Positions 1 to 9,319 of a stretch of 64,000 nucleotides of DNA are shown here, piece after piece. Each line of letters starts with the position of its first letter. Position 1 is the stretch's first letter. The stretch is from positions 270,609 through 334,608 of the forward strand of contig JADYYY010000002.1 of NCBI GenBank assembly GCA_020853395.1, in the 5' to 3' direction. The notes below the pieces were generated by a model. The model did not search any database, was not told the DNA's origin, and saw only the letters and a program-made list of their open reading frames with translations. This DNA is from Acidobacteriota bacterium. Lineage in GTDB: Bacteria > Acidobacteriota > Vicinamibacteria > Vicinamibacterales > SCN-69-37. A program made the position numbers and the translations under genes.

Positions 1-1
1 G

Positions 2-970
2 CAGGTGGACTTCGACCAGCAGATCTACGGCGGCCTGCAGACGACGAACGCCGCGCTCATCGCGCTGCAGCGCTCGGTGCTGGCGCCGCAGACGTATGCC
101 GCCAACGTGGCCAAGAACGACGTGTCGGGCCAGTTCACCGTGGCGTACAAGGCGAGCGAGCGCGCGCACGCTTTCGCCACCTACGCGAAGAGCTTCAAGT
201 CGGTGGGCCTGAACCTCAACGGCGTTCCGACCGACGCCAACAACGACCCGGTCCTGTCGGCCGCGACGGTGAAGCCCGAGAACGTGCACCATCTCGAGGC
301 GGGTGTGAAGACCGAGCCGCTGCCAGGCGTGACGTTCAACGTCACAGCGTTCGACACGACGATCCGCGACTTCCAGGCACAGGTCGTCAACGCGAACGTC
401 GGCGTGCTGCGAGGTTATCTCGCCAACGCCGAGAAGGTCCGGGTGCGCGGCGTCGAATTCGACGGCAACGCGCAGATTGGCCGCCACGTCTCCCTCTATG
501 GCGCCGGCGCCTACACGGACGGCAAGTACGTGTCGTTCACCGACGCCCCGCCCCCGCTCGAGGACACCGGCGGCCCGCAGGTCAAGGACATCTCCGGATC
601 GCTCCTCCCCGGAATCTCGAAGTGGGCGCTCTCGCTCGGCGGCGAAGTGTCGGCTCCCGGCACGTTTTTCGGCAGCACGGGCGTGTTCTTCGCAGCCGCC
701 GACGCCAGCTATCGATCCTCCTTCTCGTCGAGCCCGAGCGCGTCGAAGTACCTCGTGATCGACGGTTACTCGCTGCTCAACACGCGGGTCGGCTTCCGCT
801 GGTCGGATGGATGGCAGATCTTCGTGTGGGCGCGCAACGTGCTCGACAAGGACTACTTCGAGCTGCTGACGGCGGCACCGGGCAACTCCGGTCTCTTCGT
901 CGGTCAGCCGGGGGATCCACGCACCGCAGGGATCGCGCTGCGCGTGACGATCGGCACGGCGAGGAACTAG
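2..970 (+). CDS. TonB-dependent receptor, C-terminal part (5' truncated by window edge)
   Basis: About 322 residues of the C-terminal beta-barrel of a TonB-dependent outer-membrane receptor. The reading frame is open to the window edge, so the N-terminal plug lies outside. Visible family features are alternating amphipathic strands, 'YAKSFKSVGLN', 'LEAGVKTEPLPGVTFNVTAF' and the closing 'WQIFVWARNVLDKDYFELL', typical of the last barrel strands of siderophore or cobalamin-type receptors. The extreme C-terminus ends in RN rather than the usual aromatic residue. The substrate cannot be told from this fragment. A strong hairpin follows the stop codon. Confidence 0.85.
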   Translation, partial: QVDFDQQIYGGLQTTNAALIALQRSVLAPQTYAANVAKNDVSGQFTVAYKASERAHAFATYAKSFKSVGLNLNGVPTDANNDPVLSAATVKPENVHHLEAGVKTEPLPGVTFNVTAFDTTIRDFQAQVVNANVGVLRGYLANAEKVRVRGVEFDGNAQIGRHVSLYGAGAYTDGKYVSFTDAPPPLEDTGGPQVKDISGSLLPGISKWALSLGGEVSAPGTFFGSTGVFFAAADASYRSSFSSSPSASKYLVIDGYSLLNTRVGFRWSDGWQIFVWARNVLDKDYFELLTAAPGNSGLFVGQPGDPRTAGIALRVTIGTARN

Positions 971-984
971 ACGCGACAGACAGA

Positions 985-1015
985 GCCGGTCCGGGCGTTC
1001 GGCGCCCGGACCGGC
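985..1015 (+). terminator. Strong hairpin after the TonB receptor gene
   Basis: A perfect 13-bp inverted repeat (985-997 with 1003-1015) closed by a 5-nt TTCGG loop lies 15 nt after the receptor stop codon. It has no T-tract, so it is either a weak or factor-assisted terminator or an mRNA-stabilising 3' hairpin. The GC-rich stem and position just after a stop codon support a 3'-end role. Confidence 0.5.
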
Positions 1016-1047
1016 ACGATTGCACGGCGCTCGCGGTACGATACGAC

Positions 1048-1824
1048 GTGCGACCGGTCACGGCATTCGACATCGTCGGCGACGTTCACGGCTGCGCCGA
1101 CGAACTGCACACCCTCTTGCTGCAACTCGGCTACGCCAAGAGCGATGACGACGGCACGTGGCAGGCGCCGTCGAGCCGGCAGCTCGTCTTCATCGGCGAT
1201 CTCGCCGATCGCGGTCCCAAGAACGTCCTCGCGCTCACGATCGCGATGGACATGGTGGAGGACGGCGCCGCGCTCTGGGTACCGGGTAATCACGATGTCC
1301 AGCTCCAACGTTGGCTCGAAGGCGCCGACGTGCCGCTGCTGTACGGCCTGGACGTGACGGTTCAGGAGCTCGCCCGTGTCACCGAGGGTTTCCGCGACCG
1401 CGTCCGCGGCACGCTTCAGGCGCTGCCCAGCCACTACGTGCTCGACAACGGCCGGCTGGTCGTCGCGCACACGGGCCTGCCGGAGGCGCTGCACGGTGTG
1501 GAATCGGCGGAGGTCCGCTACCTCGCTGCCTACGGCTTTCTGCCTGGGGCCGCCGATCCGCCGTCGGACTGGACGGCTCGCCACGCGTGGGTCGCGAGCT
1601 ATGCCGGAGAAGCGGCCGTCGTGTACGGCCACACGCCGCAGCCGCGAGCCGCCTGGGTTCGGAACACGATCGACATCGACACCGGCTGCGTGTACGGCGG
1701 CCGGCTCACCGCGCTGCGATGGCCGGAGCGGGAGATCGTGGAGGTGCCGGCGCAGCGCGCGTACGCGGGGCCGGCAGTCAAGAAACGACCGCCAGCCGCG
1801 TCAACCGGTGACGACCCGACCTGA
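1048..1824 (+). CDS. PPP-family metallophosphoesterase (ApaH / Ser-Thr phosphatase-like)
   Basis: 258-aa calcineurin-type metallophosphatase. All metal-ligand motifs are present: GDVHG at residues 11-15, GDLADRG at 50-56, GNHD at 80-83, then 'AHTGLPE' and the C-terminal 'YGHTP'. These bind a dinuclear metal centre that hydrolyses phosphate esters. The family includes PrpA/PrpE protein phosphatases, ApaH diadenosine tetraphosphatase and the phosphatase domain of Pnkp; the sequence does not settle the substrate. The GTG start at 1048 is chosen because it places the first motif ten residues in, as in the family; longer in-frame starts would read back into the receptor gene. No operon partner is obvious. 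Confidence 0.85.
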   Translation: MRPVTAFDIVGDVHGCADELHTLLLQLGYAKSDDDGTWQAPSSRQLVFIGDLADRGPKNVLALTIAMDMVEDGAALWVPGNHDVQLQRWLEGADVPLLYGLDVTVQELARVTEGFRDRVRGTLQALPSHYVLDNGRLVVAHTGLPEALHGVESAEVRYLAAYGFLPGAADPPSDWTARHAWVASYAGEAAVVYGHTPQPRAAWVRNTIDIDTGCVYGGRLTALRWPEREIVEVPAQRAYAGPAVKKRPPAASTGDDPT

Positions 1825-1857
1825 TGTATCGCGCGCGAGCCGCCTCGCGACGCCCCG

Positions 1858-2578
<721 letters not shown>

Positions 2579-2592
<14 letters not shown>

Positions 2593-3355
2593 GGTACGCC
2601 TCGATGACGTCGGGATTCCGCTGGATCTCCTCGGGTGTGCCGATCGCGATCGCCTCGCCGTGGTCGATCACCTGAACGGTCTCGCAGATTCCCATGACGA
2701 CCTTCATGTTGTGCTCGACGAGCACGATCGTGAGCTGCCACCGATCGCGCAGCCACCGGATGAGATCCATGAGCTCGCGAGCTTCCTGCGGGTTCATTCC
2801 CGCGGCCGGCTCGTCGAGCAGCAGCACGCGCGGCTCGGTCGCGAGCGCCCGGGCGATCTCGAGCCGGCGCTGGCTGCCGTACGGCAGGCTCGTCGCCACC
2901 TCGTCGGCGACGCCGTCGAGGTGGAAGATCTCCAGCAGCTCCAGGGCCTTGGCCCGCGCGTCCATTTCCTCCGCGTGATGCCGTCGCGTGCCCAGGACGG
3001 CGTCGAGCATTGTCTGGCGGCCGCGCAGGTGGCGCGCGGCCATGACGTTCTCGATGACGCTCATGTCGGGGAACAGGCGGATGTTCTGAAACGTCCGCGC
3101 CATGCCGAGCCGTGCGATCTCGTACGGTTTGCGTCCTGCCACCCGGCGTCCATCGAGGAGAATCTCGCCGTCGGTCGGCACGTACACGCCGGTCAGCAGG
3201 TTGAACACCGTCGTCTTGCCGGCGCCGTTGGGACCGATCAAGCCGTACAACGCGCCCGGCGGGACCGCCATCGACAGGTCCTTGACGGCGGTCAGGCCGC
3301 CGAACCGCTTCGTCACGCGGTCCATCGTGAGCACGGGGGCGTCGACGCGGCTCAT
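2579..3355 (-). CDS. livG: Branched-chain amino acid ABC transporter ATP-binding protein LivG
   Basis: 258-aa ATPase partner of LivF. It has Walker A 'GPNGAGKTTVFNLLTG', the family-specific 'GMARTFQNIRLF', a degenerate signature 'LPYGSQRRLEIARAL', Walker B 'LLLDEPAAGMNPQE' and the switch histidine 'LVEHNMKVV'. The ATG at 3355 is chosen because it overlaps the livM stop in an ATGA junction and places the Walker region at the usual distance; the frame continues 43 codons upstream, but only within livM. It energises uptake through LivHM together with LivF. Confidence 0.93.
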
Positions 3356-4461
3356 TGGTTGTCGGACTCCCCGAGCGTCGAGCGTCGATCGACAGGCCGG
3401 TTGCCGGTGTGGCTGCGGTGATCGCTGACGTCCGACAGCACCGTCGGGATCCGCGTGCGCGTGGGCCGCTGAATCCAGCTCCAACCGAACTCGCGGCGGC
3501 CCATGATCCCCTGTGGCCGGAAGATCATGAGAAGGATCAACAGCAGCGCGTAGACGACCATGCGCAATCCAGGAAACTGCTGGTCGACGCCGCGCAGCGC
3601 CTCGGGCAGGATCGTGAGCAGCGTTGCGCCCAGGACGGCGCCCGAGGTCGAGCCGACGCCGCCGAGCACGATCATCACGACGATCTCGATCGAGCGGACG
3701 AAGTTCAGGTTCTGCGGGTTCAGCGGATTCGCGAACAACTGGCCCGACAGCCCGCCGGCCACGCCGGCCAGCGCCGCGCTGATCGCGAAGGCGAGCACCT
3801 TGTACCTCGTCGTGCTGATGCCCATCGCTTCTGCGGCGATCTCGTCCCCGCGAATCGTCGACAACGCCCGCCCGAAGCTCGATCCCGCGATGTTGACTAC
3901 GATGACGACGGTCAGAACGGCCACGCCGAAGATCCAGAAGAAGTTCGTGATGGGAATCGCGTCCGTGAAGCCGGTCGCGCCGCCGACGGCCGGCACGTTG
4001 AGGATGATCACGCGGATGATCTCGCCGAACCCCAGCGTGACGATGGCGAGGTAGTCGCCCTTGAGCCGCAGGGACGGAATCCCCACGCCGAAGCCGGCCA
4101 AGGCCGCCGCGATCGCTCCCACCGACAAGCTGATCAACATCACGACCGAGCCGCCGATCGGGTCCACGACCCTGCTGCCGAGCAGGCCGGCGATCGGTGC
4201 GCCGTGGTAGACGGTCACGTACGTCGCGGTGTAGCCGCCGACCGCCATGAACCCGGCGTGCCCGATCGAGAACTGTCCGGCCAGGCCGTTGATCAGGTTG
4301 AGGCTGACGGCGAGCGTGATGTTGATCCCGATCAGGCTCAGAATCCTGGCGTAGTACGGGTTGATGCGGAAGTCGCCGGCGCCGTGCTCGAAGAGCTGGT
4401 TGAGAGCGATCAGCGCCGCGATCGTCACGGCGCCTAGCGTGAGCTTCCGCAGCAGGCTCAT
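3352..4461 (-). CDS. livM: Branched-chain amino acid ABC transporter permease LivM
   Basis: 369-aa inner-membrane permease with about eight to ten hydrophobic segments. It carries the LivM hallmarks 'GLAGQFSIGHAGFMAVGGYTA' near residues 60-80 and the EAA-loop region 'FGRALSTIRGDEIAAEAMGI', which contacts the ATPases. A hydrophilic C-terminal tail of about 35 residues follows the last membrane segment. It begins 7 nt after the livH stop and its own stop overlaps the livG start by 4 nt. It forms the heteromeric channel with LivH. Confidence 0.93.
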   Translation of the reverse strand: MSLLRKLTLGAVTIAALIALNQLFEHGAGDFRINPYYARILSLIGINITLAVSLNLINGLAGQFSIGHAGFMAVGGYTATYVTVYHGAPIAGLLGSRVVDPIGGSVVMLISLSVGAIAAALAGFGVGIPSLRLKGDYLAIVTLGFGEIIRVIILNVPAVGGATGFTDAIPITNFFWIFGVAVLTVVIVVNIAGSSFGRALSTIRGDEIAAEAMGISTTRYKVLAFAISAALAGVAGGLSGQLFANPLNPQNLNFVRSIEIVVMIVLGGVGSTSGAVLGATLLTILPEALRGVDQQFPGLRMVVYALLLILLMIFRPQGIMGRREFGWSWIQRPTRTRIPTVLSDVSDHRSHTGNRPVDRRSTLGESDNQ

Positions 4462-4468
4462 GCCGCGA

Positions 4469-5368
4469 TCAGACTTTCTCGGTCACGGGCGTGCCGAGGA
4501 TGCCCGACGGCCGGACCAGCAGAATCACGATCAGGACCGCGAACGCGACCGCATCGCGATAGGTGGAGTACGCCGTGGCGCTGATGCCGGTCTCCATCAG
4601 GCCGATCAGCATCCCGCCGATCATCGCGCCCGGGATGTTGCCGATGCCGCCGAGGACCGCCGCGACGAACGCCTTGAGGCCGGTCATCAGCCCCATCAGC
4701 GGATCGATCCGGGGAATCGCCAGCGCCACCATCACGCCCCCCACGGCCGCGAGCGCCGATCCGAGCGCGAAAGTGAACGCGATCACGCGATCGGTGTTGA
4801 TGCCCATGAGCTTGGCGACGTTCAGGTTGTAGGACGTCGCCCGCATGGCCTTGCCGATTCGGGTGCGGTGCACCACGAACTCCAGGCCGAACATCACGAC
4901 GACCGCCACTGCGATCACGAGCAGGCTCTGGTTCGTCACCTGCGCGCCGGCGATCGTGTAGGTCTCGGACCGGATCATCTGCGGGAAGAAGCGCGGCGAC
5001 GCGCCGAACACCACCTGCCCGCCGTACTCCAGCAGCAGCGAGACGCCGATGGCGGTGATGAGCGACGCGAGCCGCGAGTGATGACGGACCGGCCTGTAGG
5101 CGAACCGCTCGATCACGATGCCCACCCCGGCGCAGACCGCCATGGCACCCATCGTGACGACGATGGTGCCGAGCACGGAGGGATGGCGGTCGAGATCGAG
5201 CGCGGTGGCGAGGAAGTACCCGGCGAACGCGCCGAGCATGTAGACGTCGCCGTGGGCGAAGTTGATCAGCCGCAGGACGCCGTACACCATCGTGTAGCCC
5301 AGGGCGATCAGCGCGTAGATCGCCCCGAGCGAGAGGCCGTTGATGACCTGCTGAAGGACCGTGTCCAT
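4469..5368 (-). CDS. livH: Branched-chain amino acid ABC transporter permease LivH
   Basis: 299-aa inner-membrane permease. The start 'MDTVLQQVINGLSLGAIYAL' and the following 'GYTMVYGVLRLINFAHGDV' are diagnostic for LivH, as are the EAA-type loop 'RTRIGKAMRATSYN' and the glycine-rich 'AVLGGIGNIPGAMIGG'. The length matches the family (about 290-310 aa). It lies 9 nt downstream of the binding-protein gene and 7 nt upstream of livM, in the canonical liv order. Confidence 0.94.
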   Translation of the reverse strand: MDTVLQQVINGLSLGAIYALIALGYTMVYGVLRLINFAHGDVYMLGAFAGYFLATALDLDRHPSVLGTIVVTMGAMAVCAGVGIVIERFAYRPVRHHSRLASLITAIGVSLLLEYGGQVVFGASPRFFPQMIRSETYTIAGAQVTNQSLLVIAVAVVVMFGLEFVVHRTRIGKAMRATSYNLNVAKLMGINTDRVIAFTFALGSALAAVGGVMVALAIPRIDPLMGLMTGLKAFVAAVLGGIGNIPGAMIGGMLIGLMETGISATAYSTYRDAVAFAVLIVILLVRPSGILGTPVTEKV

Positions 5369-5377
5369 CCGGCGGCG

Positions 5378-6550
5378 TCAGCTCGGACTGATGGTCGTCT
5401 TGTACACGAACTTGACGTCGCCGTTCACGTAGGTGACTTCCTGGATGACGGCCGGTTTGTCGACGTCGCGCCGGGCGTTCATCTTCAAGTGCCCGGTGAC
5501 GCCGGCGACGTCGGTCGCGGCGAGCGCGTCCCGCAGCGCCTTGCCGTCGGTCGTCTTGGCGCGCCCAATCGCGTCGGCGAGCACCTTGACGGCATCGTAC
5601 GCGAGCGCGGCGATCGAGTCCGGCTCGCGGCCGAACTTCTCCCGGTAGGCTTTCACGAAGTTCTGGACGATCGGGTCGGGATTGTCGCCGGAGTAGTGGT
5701 TGGAGATGTAGGTGTTCTTCAGCGCCTCCCGTCCGTTCTTCAAGGGATCGCCCACCCACCCGTCTCCGCCGAGAATCGGCATCGTCATGCCCAGCTCTCG
5801 CGCCTGCCGGACGATGATCGCGGCCTCGGAGTAGTAGCCGGTCGCGAAGACCGCGTCCGGACGCTCCGCCCGGATCTTCGTCAATACGGCGCGAAAATCG
5901 GCGTCGCCCGAGCTGTAGCTCACCGGCTCGGTGACCGTGCCGCCGAGCGCGGTGAACTGCTTGACGATCGAGTCGGCGAGCCCGACCGAGTAGTCCTGCT
6001 GGATGTCCTTGAGGACCGCGACCTTCCGCGCCTTGAGATCGTTGAACGCGAACTTCGCGAGAACCTCGCCCTGGAACGGGTCGATGAAGCACACGCGGAA
6101 GATGTAGTCGCCAACGGCAGTGACGCGTTCGTTGGTCGAGGCGGGCGTGATGAGCGGCACCTGGTAGCGCTGCGCCACCGGCGCGGCGGCCAGCGTGCGC
6201 CGGCTCGCGACCTCGCCGATGATCGCGGCGGCCAGGTCCTGCGTGACGAGCTTCGTCACCGCGCTCGACGCTTCCTCGGGTTTGCTCTGATCGTCCTCGA
6301 CGAGCAGCGTGATACGGCGGCCGCCGAGCAGCCCACCGGCCGCGTTGATCTCTGCGGCTGCCAGCTCCGCGCCCTCGCGCGACGACTGGCCGAACGAGGC
6401 GCCGTCGCCGGTGAGCGACGCATACAACCCGACGACGATGTCGCCGGTCGAGCGGCCGCCGCCATCGGACTTGCGTTCACAGGCGGCGATGGCGACGAAG
6501 AGAGCCATCGCGAGCAACCCCGCGCGACCGCGGGCGGCGTTCTTCAACAT
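5378..6550 (-). CDS. Branched-chain amino acid-type ABC transporter substrate-binding lipoprotein
   Basis: 390-aa type-I periplasmic binding protein (LivJ/LivK family). The N-terminus has a lipoprotein signal with lipobox 'IAAC' (Cys about residue 24), so it is probably membrane-anchored. The family opening 'DIVVGLYASLTGDGASFGQ' and 'EGAELAAAEINAAGGLLGG' are clear, followed by the two-lobed fold through 'YDAVKVLADAIGRAKTTDG'. A Shine-Dalgarno-like AGGA lies about 6 nt before the ATG at 6550. It is the first gene of the liv operon. The ligand is not predictable here; relatives bind Leu/Ile/Val, other amino acids or short amides. Confidence 0.9.
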   Translation of the reverse strand: MLKNAARGRAGLLAMALFVAIAACERKSDGGGRSTGDIVVGLYASLTGDGASFGQSSREGAELAAAEINAAGGLLGGRRITLLVEDDQSKPEEASSAVTKLVTQDLAAAIIGEVASRRTLAAAPVAQRYQVPLITPASTNERVTAVGDYIFRVCFIDPFQGEVLAKFAFNDLKARKVAVLKDIQQDYSVGLADSIVKQFTALGGTVTEPVSYSSGDADFRAVLTKIRAERPDAVFATGYYSEAAIIVRQARELGMTMPILGGDGWVGDPLKNGREALKNTYISNHYSGDNPDPIVQNFVKAYREKFGREPDSIAALAYDAVKVLADAIGRAKTTDGKALRDALAATDVAGVTGHLKMNARRDVDKPAVIQEVTYVNGDVKFVYKTTISPS

Positions 6551-6571
6551 GACGTGTCCTTTGTTCGTCGC

Positions 6572-6593
6572 CGCCGGGCTCCGGCCCGGCGGG
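6572..6593 (-). terminator. GC hairpin between the transketolase-like gene and the liv operon
   Basis: A 9-bp perfect stem (6572-6580 with 6585-6593) and TCCG loop sits 40 nt after the stop codon of the transketolase-like gene and about 20 nt before the start of the binding-protein gene. It lacks a T-tract. It may separate the two transcription units or attenuate read-through into liv. Confidence 0.35.
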
Positions 6594-6632
6594 GTGTTTC
6601 AGGGCCGGCGGCACGCGCCGGACTCGCGCCGA

Positions 6633-9149
6633 TCACTCCAGCCGATCGAGCAAGCCACGCTGGCGCGACAGCCGCCGCGGCCGATCGCCGGCGAACCGCT
6701 CCACCGCCGCGAACATCGACGCCTGATCCAGGTGCGCCTCCGCGATCACGTCCGCCTCGGTCCCGCCGGTCAGCCACTCGTCGCGCTGATCCGAAGTCAG
6801 CGAGTACTCGGCGGTGAGCGGGCCCATGTTGCGCAGGGGCCACATCCGGCTCGTCCCCGTGGTCACGAACATCAGATCGTCGGCCGCCTCCGGAGGCAGC
6901 ACGGCCTGCCGATACGCCTCGGGCTGCCGGTCGAACAGGTCTTCGCTGATGGCCGCGACCACCTTCACGTTGATGCCGGCCTGCTCCAGCTTCGGCAGCA
7001 CGCTCACGAGATTGAACGTGGAGCTCGACCCCTGCGCCACCACGTAACCGTGCCGCGGACGACCCGGCGCGAAGTCGCGAATCACGTACAGCCCGCGGGA
7101 CGCCGCCTTCGGATCCGAATCCGAGAACGCGCTCCGATCGGCCACCGGAAAGTCCGGCCGCGCGACCTCGATGACGATGATGCCGACGCGCTTCTCGCGG
7201 GCGGCGATCTCCGCCGCCGCGAAGTACCCGGGCGCAACGTCGTTGTAGTCCCAGAAGCTCAGGTTGATGATCTGGCCGCGCGGGAACAGCTTCCAGACCT
7301 GCGGCGAGAAGATGCCGAAGTGCGTGCGCGCGTCGGCGGCCGTCTCGGGGCCGGAGTGGCCGGCGAGGATGTGCAGCACGCCGGTGCGGAACCGGCTGTC
7401 CTGATTCTGCTGGCTCCAGACGCGCGCCGGCAGGTACATCAGCGGCGTGAACGCTCCGTAGGTACCGCTGAACGCCCAGAGGCCGGCGAAGCGATCCGGA
7501 TCGAGCGACGCGTTCTGGCTGACCAGACCGATCGCGGTCGACGCGTTGCCGGCTTCCTGGATCGCCGCCTTGAGCCGCGTGCCGAGCGGGTTCTTCTCTG
7601 GGTCGTAGTGCCCCCACACGTTTCCGTGCTCGAGGTTGACCGACTCCGACAGATCGGCCGCGATCGTCACGACACGGTTGTTCGTGACGACGTTCAGCCA
7701 CTTGACGATCTCGGAGATGGCGCGGCGCGCCCCCGCGACCTCGCCGGCCTTGCGGAAGAGCGCGACCTTGACGGTCTTCTCGGCGCCCGAGACGCTGTTG
7801 CTCACCGGGACCGTCTGCGGCTCGAGCGGCAGGTTCGCGACCTTCAGCCGCTCGTCGAGGAACGGATCGTGCGAGACGTCGATGCGCAAGGGGAAATCGT
7901 CGCTGACCGAGCCGGCGATCTCGACCAGCCGATCGGCCAGCCAGTCGCCAAGCCCGTGCTGGTCGAGCACGGACATCACGACGTCGACGTTCGTCTTGAA
8001 CTGGATGAGCCGCTCGCGGGTGTCCGTGACGGCGCCGTCGCGGATCCCCTGGAATCTGACACCGTAGCGCGCCTCGAACGTGCTGGCCAGCGCGACGAAG
8101 TAGTCCGAGTTCATCTTCAGGCCGTACGGATGGCTCGGATAGCTGACGAGCTGATCGACGCCGTTCGGCAGCTTGCCGCCGACGGCGCCCGGCCAGTAGC
8201 CCTTCGTCGTCTTCGCGATCACGATCATCGGACGGCGATCCGAGGCGTCCCAGTGCTCCATCGCCGACAGCGTGCGTACGAGGTCGCCGTACGCATGGCC
8301 GTCGTCGAGCGGGAAGACGTTCCAGCCGTACGAGGTCCACTGATCGACCAGGCGGTAGGCCTCGAACTTGCGGTCGATGACGCCGCCGATGAGCGCGTCG
8401 TCGATGCCGGCGTTGTTGTTCGAGAAGAGGATGCGGAGGCGTTTGCCGACCTTGAGCGCGAGCGCTTGGGTCTTGAGCTCCTGGGCGTGGCCCGCGCACA
8501 TCGCGAACTCGCCTTCGAACGCGATGACCTTCGGCGCGTCCACCGGGGCGCCGACGATGTCCCAGAACGCCGCTTTGCCGGCGGCGGCGGCGATGCCGAC
8601 GCCCGACGGTCCGCCGTTGACGTCGTTGGTCTGGTCGGTCGACTCGATGTGCCCCGAGAGGGCGCGGATGCCCCGGCCCTTGGCCTGCGCGAAGAGCGGA
8701 TGGTCGGCGAGGCCGACGTCGGCGAGCAGCGTCTCGAGCGCGCCGGCGCCGCGGCGGAAGCCAACGGAGTCGACGGGCAGCATCGCCACGTCCGGCGCGA
8801 CGTAGTAGCGTGCGTGGCCCGTCTGCTCGTACCTGCGGGCCATCGCCTGGCCCATGATCATCCAGAGCGCGTAGCAGGTCGGCGCGCAGTGGCCGGCGGC
8901 GAGCATGAACTTGTCCGCGAACGGGTGCTTGGGCCGGCGGTAGTCGAACCGCAGACCGCCGAGATCCGGGCCGGCCAGGTGGGTCGCGACGTTGAACGGC
9001 GTGTAAGCCAGCGGACCGCCGAGGTGCCCCGTCTGCGCGTAGTTGCCGAGCAACACGAGCTGCATGCAGGTCAGATAGCCGACGTCTTCCAGTCGCCGTC
9101 GATCGGCCGGACTCAACGTGCTTGCTGCGGCCGATGCCTCGACACTCAT
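6633..9149 (-). CDS. Transketolase-like thiamine diphosphate enzyme, long divergent form
   Basis: 838-aa protein with transketolase architecture: an N-terminal ThDP domain with 'GHLGGPLAYTPFN' (41-53), 'AAGHCAPTCYALWMIMG' (84-100) and 'SGHIESTDQTNDVNGGPSG' (165-183), then a pyrimidine-binding and a C-terminal domain. The cofactor motif is altered: where transketolases have GDG-(about 30)-N, this has FEGE (211-214) and SNNN (243-246), so Glu replaces the Mg-binding Asp. It is some 170 residues longer than ordinary transketolases (about 660-690 aa). The ATG at 9149 is preferred over an upstream in-frame codon because AGGTGG precedes it. It is divergent from the lactate permease. Function beyond a two-carbon-transfer ThDP enzyme is uncertain. 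Confidence 0.75.
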   Translation of the reverse strand: MSVEASAAASTLSPADRRRLEDVGYLTCMQLVLLGNYAQTGHLGGPLAYTPFNVATHLAGPDLGGLRFDYRRPKHPFADKFMLAAGHCAPTCYALWMIMGQAMARRYEQTGHARYYVAPDVAMLPVDSVGFRRGAGALETLLADVGLADHPLFAQAKGRGIRALSGHIESTDQTNDVNGGPSGVGIAAAAGKAAFWDIVGAPVDAPKVIAFEGEFAMCAGHAQELKTQALALKVGKRLRILFSNNNAGIDDALIGGVIDRKFEAYRLVDQWTSYGWNVFPLDDGHAYGDLVRTLSAMEHWDASDRRPMIVIAKTTKGYWPGAVGGKLPNGVDQLVSYPSHPYGLKMNSDYFVALASTFEARYGVRFQGIRDGAVTDTRERLIQFKTNVDVVMSVLDQHGLGDWLADRLVEIAGSVSDDFPLRIDVSHDPFLDERLKVANLPLEPQTVPVSNSVSGAEKTVKVALFRKAGEVAGARRAISEIVKWLNVVTNNRVVTIAADLSESVNLEHGNVWGHYDPEKNPLGTRLKAAIQEAGNASTAIGLVSQNASLDPDRFAGLWAFSGTYGAFTPLMYLPARVWSQQNQDSRFRTGVLHILAGHSGPETAADARTHFGIFSPQVWKLFPRGQIINLSFWDYNDVAPGYFAAAEIAAREKRVGIIVIEVARPDFPVADRSAFSDSDPKAASRGLYVIRDFAPGRPRHGYVVAQGSSSTFNLVSVLPKLEQAGINVKVVAAISEDLFDRQPEAYRQAVLPPEAADDLMFVTTGTSRMWPLRNMGPLTAEYSLTSDQRDEWLTGGTEADVIAEAHLDQASMFAAVERFAGDRPRRLSRQRGLLDRLE

Positions 9150-9254
9150 CCGAGCTCCACCTTTCTCCACGCGCCGGGCGCGATCCGGCTCGTTATTCTA
9201 GTCAGGGTTCCCGTCGTTTCGCCACCGGCCGCGGGCGCGCCGCGCCGATTTCCC

Positions 9255-9260
9255 TATAAT
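9255..9260 (+). promoter_or_regulatory. Candidate -10 box upstream of the lactate permease
   Basis: A consensus TATAAT lies 59 nt before the permease ATG in the 170-bp divergent region. No good -35 hexamer is visible at 16-18 nt upstream, so an activator-dependent or weak promoter is possible. On the opposite strand TAGAAT (9200-9195) is a comparable -10 candidate for the transketolase-like gene. Confidence 0.4.
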
Positions 9261-9319
9261 GCTCGCGCGCCGCGACACGTCCATCTCGGGCGTCGTGCGC
9301 TCGGGAGTCGATCGACACC

